Source: Rhynchopus sp. YZ270_cl-10
Lineage: Eukaryota; Euglenozoa; Diplonemea; Diplonemida; Diplonemidae
Direction of reading: 5' to 3'
Assembly: GCA_964035575.1 (NCBI GenBank)
Contig: OZ037930.1
Coordinates: 806,001 to 870,000 of the forward strand
Length of the DNA stretch: 64,000 bases
Both the position numbers and the translations under genes were made by a program. Below, one piece after another: positions 33,717 to 46,839 of this stretch. Position 1 is the first letter of the stretch. Each line of letters begins with the position of its first letter. The notes under the pieces are model-generated. The model made no database searches and was not told where the DNA came from. It saw only the letters and a list, made by a program, of their open reading frames with translations.

Positions 33717-35255
33717 CTACTGCAGGACATCGTCAGACACTCTCATCCCCGACGCCTCCTCCACGACGTGACCAAACCTGTTGGGACTCAAACTCACGCC
33801 CTGACCTGCCAGCTTCTGTCGGGACCCCCAGTCGGCGGGCATCTCGTCGGTCTTAATCCACCTGATGTGAAGGTGTGCCTTCGCTGCGGAGAGTCGCGTG
33901 CTCATCCTCCTCAGAATGGAGTTGCCCAGGCGGGTGCGGGAGTGGCCTCTCCTGAGGACATACTTCACCGCCTCGTTGTCCACGAAAAGAACGATAGCTG
34001 TGTGGCCGCCCTCCAAAGCTGCTGCCATGCCCTTCTCAGCCGCACGCAGCTCCAACACAAACATCTCTCCAGAGGTGTGCGTCGATTCCCACCGTCCGTG
34101 CCTTTCGACGCCAGAAAAAGAGTTCTGCAGCTTCGACACCCAGCCCCAGCCTGTCGTGGACGCGTCGGTCCATACTGCGATGGAGAAATGTATCGGGGGC
34201 GGAGAGGGGAAGGGAACCGTCACACAAGTCTGAATGTTCGCCACAGCGAAAGCTGCCAACTCCTCCTTCGTCGCAACGTGCATGGCCACGTCGTCATCCC
34301 ATGACAGCTTCTTGCGGGAGACGAGTTGTGCTTTACTGCGCACGAACTGCAAAGTGTGGCAAAGAAAACATAGCTTGAAATCCAGGACGTACGCGGCTCT
34401 GAACACAAGTCCGCATACCTTCCACCATTTTCGTAGGGAACAGGTCTCCAGCTTCAGGGTGTCATGAATGATGCGTGATGACTTTAACCTCCACTCCTCT
34501 GGTAACGAAAAAGATTGCAACGGAAGGTTCCACACTATGCCGATGAAGTCAACGACTTCAGCCGGTTTAGCCATGGACTTCTTCACGTTTACCTCCGCAC
34601 CCGCACGCTGCAGACGGTCACGCACAAAAGCCGTCTTAGCCGCCGCCTCAGCAGGATATGCACCCCACACAAAAATGTCGTCAAGGTACACAACACCCCA
34701 TTTGTTCAGAATGGGGCCAAGAAAAATCTCAGAAGTGTTCTGCGCGATGTACGGCGCGTACGCAAAACCCATGGGTAGACGCGCCCATCTAAACCAACGT
34801 CCCCCAGCCTGCACACAAAAATATTTGGACACCTCGGGTGAGAGGGGGAACTGGTGGAAATACCCCTTTAGGTCGGTCTGTTGAGCAAAGCGTGCGTTTG
34901 ACACCTTAAGCATTGTTGCAAGCTTGTGGGGGTTGACCAGGGAGAAAGGCTGTGGCTTGGCGATCCTTTTGTTAACAGGACGTCCATCCACCACTAGCCT
35001 CCGCAGTTGCGGGTCACTCTTCGGGACGTCAAAAACGCAAACTGCGCCCTTCTTGCGGTCAGTCCGAGCAAGAGGAATCAATACCTTCGACTTCACGCAC
35101 TCCGACACAAAAGAATTTGGGATTTTTGACTTCGGGCCAGGGAGCGGGATCGGTCCAGATAAAGCATCTGCAATCTTACGTCCGGAAGTACACCACTGCA
35201 GGAAATCAGAGTCCTTCCCTACCTCCTCAGCCATCCTGCGCACGGCCTCCAACAC
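33717..35255 (-). CDS. DIRS copy 1: reverse transcriptase and RNase H
   Basis: Open frame of about 512 residues. RT motifs are visible: TDLKGYFHQF (about 127-136), RLPMGFAYAP (159-168) and YLDDIF (190-195). RNase H follows with VWTDASTTGWGW and a late HIRWIKTDEMPADWGSR segment. This copies element RNA into DNA; DIRS elements integrate through the recombinase instead of an integrase. Confidence 0.9.
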   Translation of the reverse strand: MLEAVRRMAEEVGKDSDFLQWCTSGRKIADALSGPIPLPGPKSKIPNSFVSECVKSKVLIPLARTDRKKGAVCVFDVPKSDPQLRRLVVDGRPVNKRIAKPQPFSLVNPHKLATMLKVSNARFAQQTDLKGYFHQFPLSPEVSKYFCVQAGGRWFRWARLPMGFAYAPYIAQNTSEIFLGPILNKWGVVYLDDIFVWGAYPAEAAAKTAFVRDRLQRAGAEVNVKKSMAKPAEVVDFIGIVWNLPLQSFSLPEEWRLKSSRIIHDTLKLETCSLRKWWKVCGLVFRAAYVLDFKLCFLCHTLQFVRSKAQLVSRKKLSWDDDVAMHVATKEELAAFAVANIQTCVTVPFPSPPPIHFSIAVWTDASTTGWGWVSKLQNSFSGVERHGRWESTHTSGEMFVLELRAAEKGMAAALEGGHTAIVLFVDNEAVKYVLRRGHSRTRLGNSILRRMSTRLSAAKAHLHIRWIKTDEMPADWGSRQKLAGQGVSLSPNRFGHVVEEASGMRVSDDVLQ

Positions 35256-35393
35256 GATTAGGCCCGTGGGGAAAGAATCAAGGCTTTTCTTTATGATGGG
35301 GGGGGGGCTTGCAGAGCCCCACGGGGAAGTAGTCGGGGTCAGGCACCTCTATCCCCTCGTCGCAGACTGGTAGGGGATATTTCGCCCCGTTGA

Positions 35394-36749
35394 TCAGTGC
35401 AGCAACTGCAGGGTCTTCAGCTCCTCCGTCTCCCTCATCCGTGCAGATACGTTCGTCGCGTTCAGGTATGCCGCTGTCTGCCCCACGTTGCTGTGTCGCA
35501 GGAGTAGACGCATTCTTTCGTTTGATGCCCCCTGCAGTTGAATCGCTTGCGCCGCTCCTCTCTTGAATGAGTGCATCCACGTCCCCTTTGGCATGACCTT
35601 GCGAATGCGCTCCATCAGCGACTCGAACTCTCGTGTGTTGCCCCCCATCACGGTGTTGTGGTGTTGCACAGTTCTCCAAAAAGACACCGCGATTGCTGTT
35701 AGAGGACCCGGAGGAAGATAGATGGGGGGGCGAGCCACCAGGACGCCCTTCTCCTTCGCAAATAGTTCTGCTCCTACCTTGATCGGCGACTCCCCTGCAC
35801 AATGAATCTCGCGCCAATCCGATTTGTTCAGAAAACGTAGGTCTGGGACGCGGGACCTCGTCATGTAGGACATCGCAGCTAAAGCGGCGGCATGTTGGTC
35901 TCCGGCCTTGACAAGCTTGTTCACGCCGGTGATGACATCGGAGGGAGGAAGAGGTGGCGCCTGTCTCGGACGTACCGCCGCAGATAGTCTTCTGAGCGCC
36001 TTCTTTGCCCCCAATACACGGACCGTTGCGACCCCTCTGATCCCTCGCCGCTTGCACTCTCGCAGGATCTTGCACATGTAGCCTACTACGGAGCGGGGGG
36101 CCGCCGTACGTAGCCTGCGGTGCGCGAACTGCAGAAGATGCACTTCCTTGCTCAGATGAGGAGCAGTTGCGCAGCCCCTCAGGAAATCGCTCCACACTCG
36201 TTGCACCTCTCCTTGGGTCGTTGGGGCAGTCGCGTGCAGGTGCAGTTCGTCCCACGGAATCCTCTCGTGCATCGCCCTCCCCAGGGCCTTTCCATCCCTG
36301 ATGGAGAAAAAGTTGTGGTCGACCAAATTGCGGGGACCTCCTTTCGCTCGTGGTAGCCGCGATGCGAATCTTGTCGTTGGGGAAGGTGGTGGAGACAGAT
36401 TTGGAGGAGGGCATACGCCCCATCGTAGTGGTGCCGGCTCTTCTTCCGCTTGGTGCAGGCCAACGTGTAGGCTGTCTGGGCGCAAAGCTGCCTTGTTGTT
36501 CTTGTTTTGGCGCAAAGCTGCCTTCTTGTTGTTCTCTTTTGGGCGCAAAGCTGCCTTGTTGTTTGGGCGCAAAGCTGCCGAATTGTTGACCTTTTTGTCT
36601 TTGTCTTTTATCAGGCGCGAAGCTGCCAAATTGTTTTTGTCTTTGTTGTTGTTGTTGTTGTTGTTGTTGTTTTTGTTCTTGTTTTTGATTTTGATTTTGT
36701 TTTTTCTCAGGCGCAACGAAGCAGCCGATGTTTTTTGTCCCAGGTGCAC
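35394..36749 (-). CDS. DIRS copy 1: tyrosine recombinase
   Basis: Open frame of about 451 residues. The first 110 are Asn/Lys-rich low complexity. The C-terminal half has the tyrosine recombinase pattern: MTRSRVPDLRFL around the first Arg, HSFKRGAAQ, LLRHSN and TAAYLN with the likely nucleophile Tyr. It would insert the circular DNA copy. Another open frame on the same strand (35278-36963) overlaps it and encodes several GSFAP repeats. Confidence 0.85.
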   Translation of the reverse strand: MHLGQKTSAASLRLRKNKIKIKNKNKNNNNNNNNNKDKNNLAASRLIKDKDKKVNNSAALRPNNKAALRPKENNKKAALRQNKNNKAALRPDSLHVGLHQAEEEPAPLRWGVCPPPNLSPPPSPTTRFASRLPRAKGGPRNLVDHNFFSIRDGKALGRAMHERIPWDELHLHATAPTTQGEVQRVWSDFLRGCATAPHLSKEVHLLQFAHRRLRTAAPRSVVGYMCKILRECKRRGIRGVATVRVLGAKKALRRLSAAVRPRQAPPLPPSDVITGVNKLVKAGDQHAAALAAMSYMTRSRVPDLRFLNKSDWREIHCAGESPIKVGAELFAKEKGVLVARPPIYLPPGPLTAIAVSFWRTVQHHNTVMGGNTREFESLMERIRKVMPKGTWMHSFKRGAAQAIQLQGASNERMRLLLRHSNVGQTAAYLNATNVSARMRETEELKTLQLLH

Positions 36750-36808
36750 TGAAGCCGCTGGTTCGCTCTCCCACTTCCATCTCTCTCTGGTCAGTGGTGC
36801 CGTAGTTA

Positions 36809-37918
36809 CTACCTGCGAGGGGCGTAGGAATGGTTCCGAAAAAACCAGTTCGGGCGTTGGTTGGCACCTCCTCTGGAGTGCCGCGGCTTGTTTTCTGTTC
36901 TCGGACGCTTAGGTGCCCTTCCTCCCTGTGCATGAGATGTCGGAGCCTTTCTCTTCTGTCCAACCCCTGCTGCTGCCTTCAGGGCGGCTTTCCTGTCCGA
37001 GGAGACCCCGTTTGAGGCGGTCATGGATTTGGAGAAGGCCTGGGCCGCCTCCCATCCTTCCTTCGCCCGGATGCCTAGGTGCATCACAGAGTTGAGGAGA
37101 CCGGACAGGATGTCGTTCGGTGGGGAACCTTCCAAGATGCTGAACATGATATCCATGCTCGCCTTGATGGCATCCCTGGCGTCCCCTTGCTCCCTTGGCA
37201 GGTACATCTCGGTGAGGCGGTTGCGGAGGGTAAGCAGCTGTACCTCCGAGAGCTCGTGCCATTTGTCCGGGACGAGCAGTACATTGTCCACTGTGAGCTT
37301 CTTGGTAGGGGCGGAAGCCTCGCCTTCGCTCTCGCTATCCCCGATGTTCGCATCCTTCTTCTCATCCTCTGACTTGTCCTCATGTGTAGGGAGGGGGGGG
37401 GCGGGGGGGGCAGGGTGTTGTGTGTTGGAACGAGGGGTGAAGTGCACGGTGAGGCGTTCGCGCTCCTCGTCCCTCTCTGCGTCTCTCACGCTCTCCGCCG
37501 CAAACGCTTCAGCAACGGTGTTCACGGAGGCGGGAGGGGTAGGCACTTCGGGGGAGTGAGGCAGCTCGGCGTCGCCCTCCCTCACGACAGCTCCAAAAAG
37601 CTCGTCTCCCAGCCTCTTCCGGAGGACTCCAAGGAGCAAAAGAAGACGCAGACAGGGAACATCTGTCCAGTCCGAGGGCACAGTTCCCGTGACGCGTGCC
37701 AACGCAGCGCGCACGTGTTCCTCCCCGAAATCTTCCTTCTCCCCCCGGAAATCCTCAAACGTCCGGACGCACAGCGCGCCCGTGACGGACTCCCAGGCGT
37801 TTCCCAGTGCAGACTTCACGGCGTCCGACGAATCCGCAACGATGTTCGCAACATCTCGCGACATCCGGAACGACCGTGACCCACTCTTGGCCCTGAGCGA
37901 CTCCAGCGCTTCATCCAT
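36809..37918 (-). CDS. DIRS copy 1: gag-like protein
   Basis: First frame of the element, about 369 residues from MDEALESL. Acidic middle (EDKSEDEKKDANIGDSESEGE), a helical segment, and a very basic C-terminus (QKRKAPTSHAQGGRAPKRPR) suited to RNA binding. Position and composition, not sequence identity, support the gag-like call. Confidence 0.65.
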   Translation of the reverse strand: MDEALESLRAKSGSRSFRMSRDVANIVADSSDAVKSALGNAWESVTGALCVRTFEDFRGEKEDFGEEHVRAALARVTGTVPSDWTDVPCLRLLLLLGVLRKRLGDELFGAVVREGDAELPHSPEVPTPPASVNTVAEAFAAESVRDAERDEERERLTVHFTPRSNTQHPAPPAPPLPTHEDKSEDEKKDANIGDSESEGEASAPTKKLTVDNVLLVPDKWHELSEVQLLTLRNRLTEMYLPREQGDARDAIKASMDIMFSILEGSPPNDILSGLLNSVMHLGIRAKEGWEAAQAFSKSMTASNGVSSDRKAALKAAAGVGQKRKAPTSHAQGGRAPKRPRTENKPRHSRGGANQRPNWFFRNHSYAPRR

Positions 37919-38198
37919 AGTGGTCATGAGGGCGAGACTGGGGAAACACAACACAAAATACTGATGAAGGTGGTGGTGAGATTTCCCCGTAACGTCCTCA
38001 ACCAACCTTGCCGAAGCAAGTGGTAAGCAATAACAACAAAAGGGCACGTAGCAATAGAGAAATGGTACGCGCAAAAAAAAAAAAAATATATATCCATAGC
38101 GAAAAAGGGGGAGGGGGAAAAGACTTTCTTATTCGCGACATATTTTATCCTAGAGACCCCCCTGGCGTAGCAAAGCTACTTAAACAAGTTTACAGTAT

Positions 38199-38509
38199 GG
38201 GGGTCTCTTTAGGATAAAATATGGGGGGAAAGGTCTTTTTTGGTTAATAGCGCCGAAAAAACGGCAGCGAGGTATGTGGTCATGAGGGCGAGACTGGGGA
38301 AACACAACACAAAAATACTGATGAAGGTGGTGGTGAGATTTCCCCGTAACGTCCTCAACCAACCTTGCCGAAGCAAGTGGTAAGCAATAACAACAAAAAG
38401 GGCACGTAGCAATAGATAAATGGTACGCGCAAAAAAAAAATATATAGCGAAAAAGGGGGAGGGGAAAAGACTTTCTTATTCGCGACATATTTTATCCTAG
38501 AGACCCCCC
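38199..38509 (-). mobile_element. Short DIRS copy 3
   Basis: Same as 32376-32686; first member of the second tandem unit. Confidence 0.85.
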
Positions 38510-38541
38510 TGGCGTAGCAAAGCTACTTAAACAAGTTTACA

Positions 38542-39119
<578 letters not shown>

Positions 39120-39155
39120 TGGCGTAGCAAAGCTACTTAAACAAGTTTACAGTAT

Positions 39156-42100
39156 GGGGGTCTCTTTAGGATAAAATATGGGGGGAAAGGTCTTTTTTGG
39201 TTAATAGCGCCGAAAAAACGGCAGCGAGGTATGTGGTCATGAGGGCGAGACTGGGGAAACACCCGTCGCTCGTGCCCTGACCTGTGCCCAACTTTGACGC
39301 CACACTGAGGTAGCGTTCTCCACGTGAGAAGCATAATCTCCAATACTGTCTCATGACAGAAAACAACTCCGAACACAAAAAATATGGCACGAAAAAACGT
39401 AACGTAGGTAAAAAACAGCCCCACGCGAAACACACGCACGAAACATCAAAAACAACAACCTTGACTCGACCATTCGCACTCCGACGACCAGAAAAAACAA
39501 AGCCACACCCTAGAAAATAGAAAAAACATCTACTGCAGGACATCGTCAGACACTCTCATCCCCGACGCCTCCTCCACGACGTGACCAAACCTGTTGGGAC
39601 TCAAACTCACGCCCTGACCTGCCAGCTTCTGTCGGGACCCCCAGTCGGCGGGCATCTCGTCGGTCTTAATCCACCTGATGTGAAGGTGTGCCTTCGCTGC
39701 GGAGAGTCGCGTGCTCATCCTCCTCAGAATGGAGTTGCCCAGGCGGGTGCGGGAGTGGCCTCTCCTGAGGACATACTTCACCGCCTCGTTGTCCACGAAA
39801 AGAACGATAGCTGTGTGGCCGCCCTCCAAAGCTGCTGCCATGCCCTTCTCAGCCGCACGCAGCTCCAACACAAACATCTCTCCAGAGGTGTGCGTCGATT
39901 CCCACCGTCCGTGCCTTTCGACGCCAGAAAAAGAGTTCTGCAGCTTCGACACCCAGCCCCAGCCTGTCGTGGACGCGTCGGTCCATACTGCGATGGAGAA
40001 ATGTATCGGGGGCGGAGAGGGGAAGGGAACCGTCACACAAGTCTGAATGTTCGCCACAGCGAAAGCTGCCAACTCCTCCTTCGTCGCAACGTGCATGGCC
40101 ACGTCGTCATCCCATGACAGCTTCTTGCGGGAGACGAGTTGTGCTTTACTGCGCACGAACTGCAAAGTGTGGCAAAGAAAACATAGCTTGAAATCCAGGA
40201 CGTACGCGGCTCTGAACACAAGTCCGCATACCTTCCACCATTTTCGTAGGGAACAGGTCTCCAGCTTCAGGGTGTCATGAATGATGCGTGATGACTTTAA
40301 CCTCCACTCCTCTGGTAACGAAAAAGATTGCAACGGAAGGTTCCACACTATGCCGATGAAGTCAACGACTTCAGCCGGTTTAGCCATGGACTTCTTCACG
40401 TTTACCTCCGCACCCGCACGCTGCAGACGGTCACGCACAAAAGCCGTCTTAGCCGCCGCCTCAGCAGGATATGCACCCCACACAAAAATGTCGTCAAGGT
40501 ACACAACACCCCATTTGTTCAGAATGGGGCCAAGAAAAATCTCAGAAGTGTTCTGCGCGATGTACGGCGCGTACGCAAAACCCATGGGTAGACGCGCCCA
40601 TCTAAACCAACGTCCCCCAGCCTGCACACAAAAATATTTGGACACCTCGGGTGAGAGGGGGAACTGGTGGAAATACCCCTTTAGGTCGGTCTGTTGAGCA
40701 AAGCGTGCGTTTGACACCTTAAGCATTGTTGCAAGCTTGTGGGGGTTGACCAGGGAGAAAGGCTGTGGCTTGGCGATCCTTTTGTTAACAGGACGTCCAT
40801 CCACCACTAGCCTCCGCAGTTGCGGGTCACTCTTCGGGACGTCAAAAACGCAAACTGCGCCCTTCTTGCGGTCAGTCCGAGCAAGAGGAATCAATACCTT
40901 CGACTTCACGCACTCCGACACAAAAGAATTTGGGATTTTTGACTTCGGGCCAGGGAGCGGGATCGGTCCAGATAAAGCATCTGCAATCTTACGTCCGGAA
41001 GTACACCACTGCAGGAAATCAGAGTCCTTCCCTACCTCCTCAGCCATCCTGCGCACGGCCTCCAACACGATTAGGCCCGTGGGGAAAGAATCAAGGCTTT
41101 TCTTTATGATGGGGGGGGGGCTTGCAGAGCCCCACGGGGAAGTAGTCGGGGTCAGGCACCTCTATCCCCTCGTCGCAGACTGGTAGGGGATATTTCGCCC
41201 CGTTGATCAGTGCAGCAACTGCAGGGTCTTCAGCTCCTCCGTCTCCCTCATCCGTGCAGATACGTTCGTCGCGTTCAGGTATGCCGCTGTCTGCCCCACG
41301 TTGCTGTGTCGCAGGAGTAGACGCATTCTTTCGTTTGATGCCCCCTGCAGTTGAATCGCTTGCGCCGCTCCTCTCTTGAATGAGTGCATCCACGTCCCCT
41401 TTGGCATGACCTTGCGAATGCGCTCCATCAGCGACTCGAACTCTCGTGTGTTGCCCCCCATCACGGTGTTGTGGTGTTGCACAGTTCTCCAAAAAGACAC
41501 CGCGATTGCTGTTAGAGGACCCGGAGGAAGATAGATGGGGGGGCGAGCCACCAGGACGCCCTTCTCCTTCGCAAATAGTTCTGCTCCTACCTTGATCGGC
41601 GACTCCCCTGCACAATGAATCTCGCGCCAATCCGATTTGTTCAGAAAACGTAGGTCTGGGACGCGGGACCTCGTCATGTAGGACATCGCAGCTAAAGCGG
41701 CGGCATGTTGGTCTCCGGCCTTGACAAGCTTGTTCACGCCGGTGATGACATCGGAGGGAGGAAGAGGTGGCGCCTGTCTCGGACGTACCGCCGCAGATAG
41801 TCTTCTGAGCGCCTTCTTTGCCCCCAATACACGGACCGTTGCGACCCCTCTGATCCCTCGCCGCTTGCACTCTCGCAGGATCTTGCACATGTAGCCTACT
41901 ACGGAGCGGGGGGCCGCCGTACGTAGCCTGCGGTGCGCGAACTGCAGAAGATGCACTTCCTTGCTCAGATGAGGAGCAGTTGCGCAGCCCCTCAGGAAAT
42001 CGCTCCACACTCGTTGCACCTCTCCTTGGGTCGTTGGGGCAGTCGCGTGCAGGTGCAGTTCGTCCCACGGAATCCTCTCGTGCATCGCCCTCCCCAGGGC

Positions 42101-43970
42101 CTTTCCATCCCTGATGGAGAAAAAGTTGTGGTCGACCAAATTGCGGGGACCTCCTTTCGCTCGTGGTAGCCGCGATGCGAATCTTGTCGTTGGGGAAGGT
42201 GGTGGAGACAGATTTGGAGGAGGGCATACGCCCCATCGTAGTGGTGCCGGCTCTTCTTCCGCTTGGTGCAGGCCAACGTGTAGGCTGTCTGGGCGCAAAG
42301 CTGCCTTGTTGTTCTTGTTTTGGCGCAAAGCTGCCTTCTTGTTGTTCTCTTTTGGGCGCAAAGCTGCCTTGTTGTTTGGGCGCAAAGCTGCCGAATTGTT
42401 GACCTTTTTGTCTTTGTCTTTTATCAGGCGCGAAGCTGCCAAATTGTTTTTGTCTTTGTTGTTGTTGTTGTTGTTGTTGTTGTTTTTGTTCTTGTTTTTG
42501 ATTTTGATTTTGTTTTTTCTCAGGCGCAACGAAGCAGCCGATGTTTTTTGTCCCAGGTGCACTGAAGCCGCTGGTTCGCTCTCCCACTTCCATCTCTCTC
42601 TGGTCAGTGGTGCCGTAGTTACTACCTGCGAGGGGCGTAGGAATGGTTCCGAAAAAACCAGTTCGGGCGTTGGTTGGCACCTCCTCTGGAGTGCCGCGGC
42701 TTGTTTTCTGTTCTCGGACGCTTAGGTGCCCTTCCTCCCTGTGCATGAGATGTCGGAGCCTTTCTCTTCTGTCCAACCCCTGCTGCTGCCTTCAGGGCGG
42801 CTTTCCTGTCCGAGGAGACCCCGTTTGAGGCGGTCATGGATTTGGAGAAGGCCTGGGCCGCCTCCCATCCTTCCTTCGCCCGGATGCCTAGGTGCATCAC
42901 AGAGTTGAGGAGACCGGACAGGATGTCGTTCGGTGGGGAACCTTCCAAGATGCTGAACATGATATCCATGCTCGCCTTGATGGCATCCCTGGCGTCCCCT
43001 TGCTCCCTTGGCAGGTACATCTCGGTGAGGCGGTTGCGGAGGGTAAGCAGCTGTACCTCCGAGAGCTCGTGCCATTTGTCCGGGACGAGCAGTACATTGT
43101 CCACTGTGAGCTTCTTGGTAGGGGCGGAAGCCTCGCCTTCGCTCTCGCTATCCCCGATGTTCGCATCCTTCTTCTCATCCTCTGACTTGTCCTCATGTGT
43201 AGGGAGGGGGGGGGGCGGGGGGGGCAGGGTGTTGTGTGTTGGAACGAGGGGTGAAGTGCACGGTGAGGCGTTCGCGCTCCTCGTCCCTCTCTGCGTCTCT
43301 CACGCTCTCCGCCGCAAACGCTTCAGCAACGGTGTTCACGGAGGCGGGAGGGGTAGGCACTTCGGGGGAGTGAGGCAGCTCGGCGTCGCCCTCCCTCACG
43401 ACAGCTCCAAAAAGCTCGTCTCCCAGCCTCTTCCGGAGGACTCCAAGGAGCAAAAGAAGACGCAGACAGGGAACATCTGTCCAGTCCGAGGGCACAGTTC
43501 CCGTGACGCGTGCCAACGCAGCGCGCACGTGTTCCTCCCCGAAATCTTCCTTCTCCCCCCGGAAATCCTCAAACGTCCGGACGCACAGCGCGCCCGTGAC
43601 GGACTCCCAGGCGTTTCCCAGTGCAGACTTCACGGCGTCCGACGAATCCGCAACGATGTTCGCAACATCTCGCGACATCCGGAACGACCGTGACCCACTC
43701 TTGGCCCTGAGCGACTCCAGCGCTTCATCCATAGTGGTCATGAGGGCGAGACTGGGGAAACACAACACAAAATACTGATGAAGGTGGTGGTGAGATTTCC
43801 CCGTAACGTCCTCAACCAACCTTGCCGAAGCAAGTGGTAAGCAATAACAACAAAAGGGCACGTAGCAATAGAGAAATGGTACGCGCAAAAAAAAAATATA
43901 TCCATAGCGAAAAAGGGGGAGGGGGAAAAGACTTTCTTATTCGCGACATATTTTATCCTAGAGACCCCCC
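39156..43970 (-). mobile_element. DIRS-type retrotransposon, full copy 2
   Basis: 4,815 bp, nearly identical to copy 1. Parts: gag-like region 42622-43732, tyrosine recombinase frame 41207-42562, RT/RNase H frame 39530-41068. It appears to carry about one break; otherwise it is as in copy 1. Age: very recent, judged by near-identity. Confidence 0.9.
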
Positions 43971-44002
43971 TGGCGTAGCAAAGCTACTTAAACAAGTTTA
44001 CA

Positions 44003-44325
<323 letters not shown>

Positions 44326-44970
44326 CTTTTCCGTGTTTTGAAAGTACGTTGTGCTCTGTTTATTCTTTGATTGGTGGTGTTGTAGACGTGAAGTCAGAGA
44401 GAGGAAGGTGGGTGCGCTGATTTGTAATGATACTACGACTTATCATCTTTCTCAGCCAGGATCTGAGGGGGAGAGAGCAAGACAAAGATATCAGGGTTTT
44501 TGTTCTCGTTTTTTGTTGTTGTTGTATCGACAATCACTCGACCTACCTGGGATAAAGATCTGTACTCAAAATGTCGGTTGCCTTTTTTTTTTCTTTTCTT
44601 GCTTCTATTAAAAAAAAGAAAGCCTCATGGTGCCCCGGGAGGGGTCGATATTGACAGGTCGCTGACCAACTTCCGAAAGCACCACCTCAGGATACGTTTT
44701 CATTCTTCCTCCCCATTTTTTTTGTTGTTTATCCAATGATGTATCATCAACGATAACAAGATCTGACATCGACGATAACAGATTTAAAATTATATGGGAG
44801 GGGTAGGTCTTTTTGATTATTTTGTTGACTATCTCCGCAAGCACTTTTTGTTTTTTTTTTTTTGGCCAAAGCTATTTTTTCTGTTCTTTTGTTTTGTGTC
44901 GACAATCGCCTAAGGACTCGCTTGGGGAACCTTTCGCTTGGCGAAGCCTTTTTTTGTTTTTTTTTTTTTT

Positions 44971-45020
44971 TGAAAACTTGGTTGTATTAGTGTAGCCACC
45001 CTAGAGTGTGCTCCACTATA
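44971..45020 (+). repeat. H3 hairpin repeat (variant)
   Basis: GAAAACTTGGTTGTATTAG, outer TAGTG/CACTA, inner GAG/CTC with TGTG loop, as at 2238. Confidence 0.65.
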
Positions 45021-45848
45021 TTTTTTTTCTTTTGAAACCTCATTTTTCTTTTCCCTCCTACTTTTTTCCATCCGCTGAGAAGCGCTGTGCAGACAATCCC
45101 AATACTTCCATTACATTATTTTTTTTCCATGACGACAATCACTTAAAAGCCTAATATAATAAGCACTCGTACACAGGCATTGAAGGGGAAAAAGAAATTG
45201 TAGTTGAAACGTGCTAAAACGCATCTCAAGTCGAAAAGAGGGAAAAAAACCGAACCAAAAACCACGTTGTAAAGCTATCTAGGTACCGAATTGCATTTTT
45301 ACTTCTTTTTTTTTTGTTTTTTTTTTTTGTTTTTTTTTGTTTTTTGGGAGGGGGAGAGAGTTGAATTCCTTTTTTTTTTTTTTTTCGTTTGATGTAATAC
45401 GATCACGTCTTACACCTCTCATGAGACTGACAAAACCAAATAGAGTAATGACAACTACTCCTGGACCAGACAAGGACCTTTTTGGTGCATGAAAAGCTAA
45501 TTTGAAAACGTGCCCACGACGCCTCGAGGCAGATGCAGGCCTTTCACCCATCTCCGTTTCTGTCCGTTTTTTTTTTCCTTCTTTTCCTTTTCCGTTGACT
45601 CGGGAGGGGAGTGGATGCAGCCCTCGTGTCACTTCTTCACTGCCCACCTTTTTTAAAAAAATAGGTTTTTTGTTAACGATCTAAATCTCCGGGAGGAGTG
45701 GGGATAAGGGGGGAGGGAGGGAGGAGAAGGGTGTGGGGGGAGGAGAGGAGATGGAAGCTACGCGCTACTTTGTATTTATTTATTTTTTTTTGTTGTGTCG
45801 ACAATCACTTCGCTCCAAAAACGGAATAAGATTCCCTTTTTTTCTTTT

Positions 45849-45906
45849 GATAAACTGTTGGAGTAGTATAGTTGCCTCGGTTGTGTTGCCACAATTGTGC
45901 AGTTTT
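45849..45906 (+). repeat. H4 repeat copy
   Basis: GATAAACTGTTGGAGTAG, GTTGCCTCGGTTGTGTTGCC, CACAATTGTGCAG. Confidence 0.7.
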
Positions 45907-46200
45907 CCTTCTTTTTCGTTTTTTTCCCCCCTCTTTTTTTGCTTCCACACAGTGTCATTAGCAACTGAACATAATTAACCAACGGCAAATTGTGTCCTCA
46001 CACTTTGTCCTTTCGAATGATTCCCCTCACCCAATTATGACGTGCGCCACTCAGGGTAAGAGCCTGAATGGCTTCCTAAATGGCTGCGGTCAACCAAAAA
46101 AGACAGTAGTAGATTAGTGAGGACAAATCAAGTGACAACATGTTAGTTTAGTTTTTTTTTAAAGTATCGACCACCATACCCTAAATAGCAACTCTTTTTC

Positions 46201-46258
46201 TTGAAAACTTGGTATTAGTGTAGACACCCCGGAGGATGAACTCTACTATACAAAACGC
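46201..46258 (+). repeat. H3 hairpin repeat
   Basis: TTGAAAACTTGGTATTAG then GACACCCCGGAGGATGAACT and TATACAAAACGC. Confidence 0.65.
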
Positions 46259-46526
46259 TTTTCTTCTTTATTCGGAAGCCTCGTACGGGTGCCCTTTTTC
46301 CTTTTCTTTTTCTTTGTATCGACGAACCCCCACCAAGAGATGGGCTGACACAATTGATAAAGAAAAAAGAAGATTTTTTTTTTTGCCTACCCCCCATGTA
46401 CCACGCCGCATGAGACAGACCATCCACGTTTATTCTCTCTTCGTCGCTAATATATTTTCAAGGAATTGGGGAAGGGGAAGTGGGGAGGGGGCAATAATCT
46501 ACCGGAAAAAAAAAGAAAAAGAAAAC

Positions 46527-46570
46527 GTTTATAAGATGAACCTAAGCCTCTCGTACTTGGCCACCTTGAA
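46527..46570 (+). repeat. H1 hairpin repeat
   Basis: GTTTATAAGATGAACC, TAAGCCTCTCGTACTTG, GCCACC; just past the 3' end of the polymerase gene. Confidence 0.65.
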
Positions 46571-46839
46571 GAAAGAGAACGATGAATGTGTACAATCATC
46601 AAACAAAAAGGGGGCTGAGATGTCCTAAGTCTTCTCATACTAGACACCTTCTAGAAATAGAGGAGAAAAAAAAAACACATTTCTTCTGGAAACAGAAAAC
46701 TTTCAAAACGAAAGTACTTCTCTGTTGTTTTTAAAATACAACAGTACCCTCTTTTCACCAAAATATGTGTTCAAAAAAACGGGACGATCTGTATTTTGTC
46801 ATACAGTATATTTTTTCCCCCAAAAAAATAACCCCAGCT

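Larger units (their letters stand above)
33343..38162 (-). mobile_element. DIRS-type retrotransposon, full copy 1
   Basis: 4,820 bp with imperfect inverted termini (GGGGGTCTC and TAGGATAAAATATG at one end, the complement at the other). Parts in transcription order: gag-like frame, tyrosine recombinase frame, RT/RNase H frame. The reading frames overlap or abut as is usual in the family. It looks whole. Confidence 0.9.
44326..46839. other. Gene-free region
   Basis: T-rich DNA with H3, H4 and H1 copies and a GTTGAAACGTGCTAAAACGC motif at about 45203 that recurs in intron 1 of the polymerase gene (52345). A CCTGAATGGCTTCC hairpin region lies near 46050. No gene supported. Confidence 0.55.

Noticed and set aside
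35278-36963. Overlapping frame in the DIRS element as a separate host gene
   Set aside because: It lies wholly inside the retrotransposon and is repeated in both copies.
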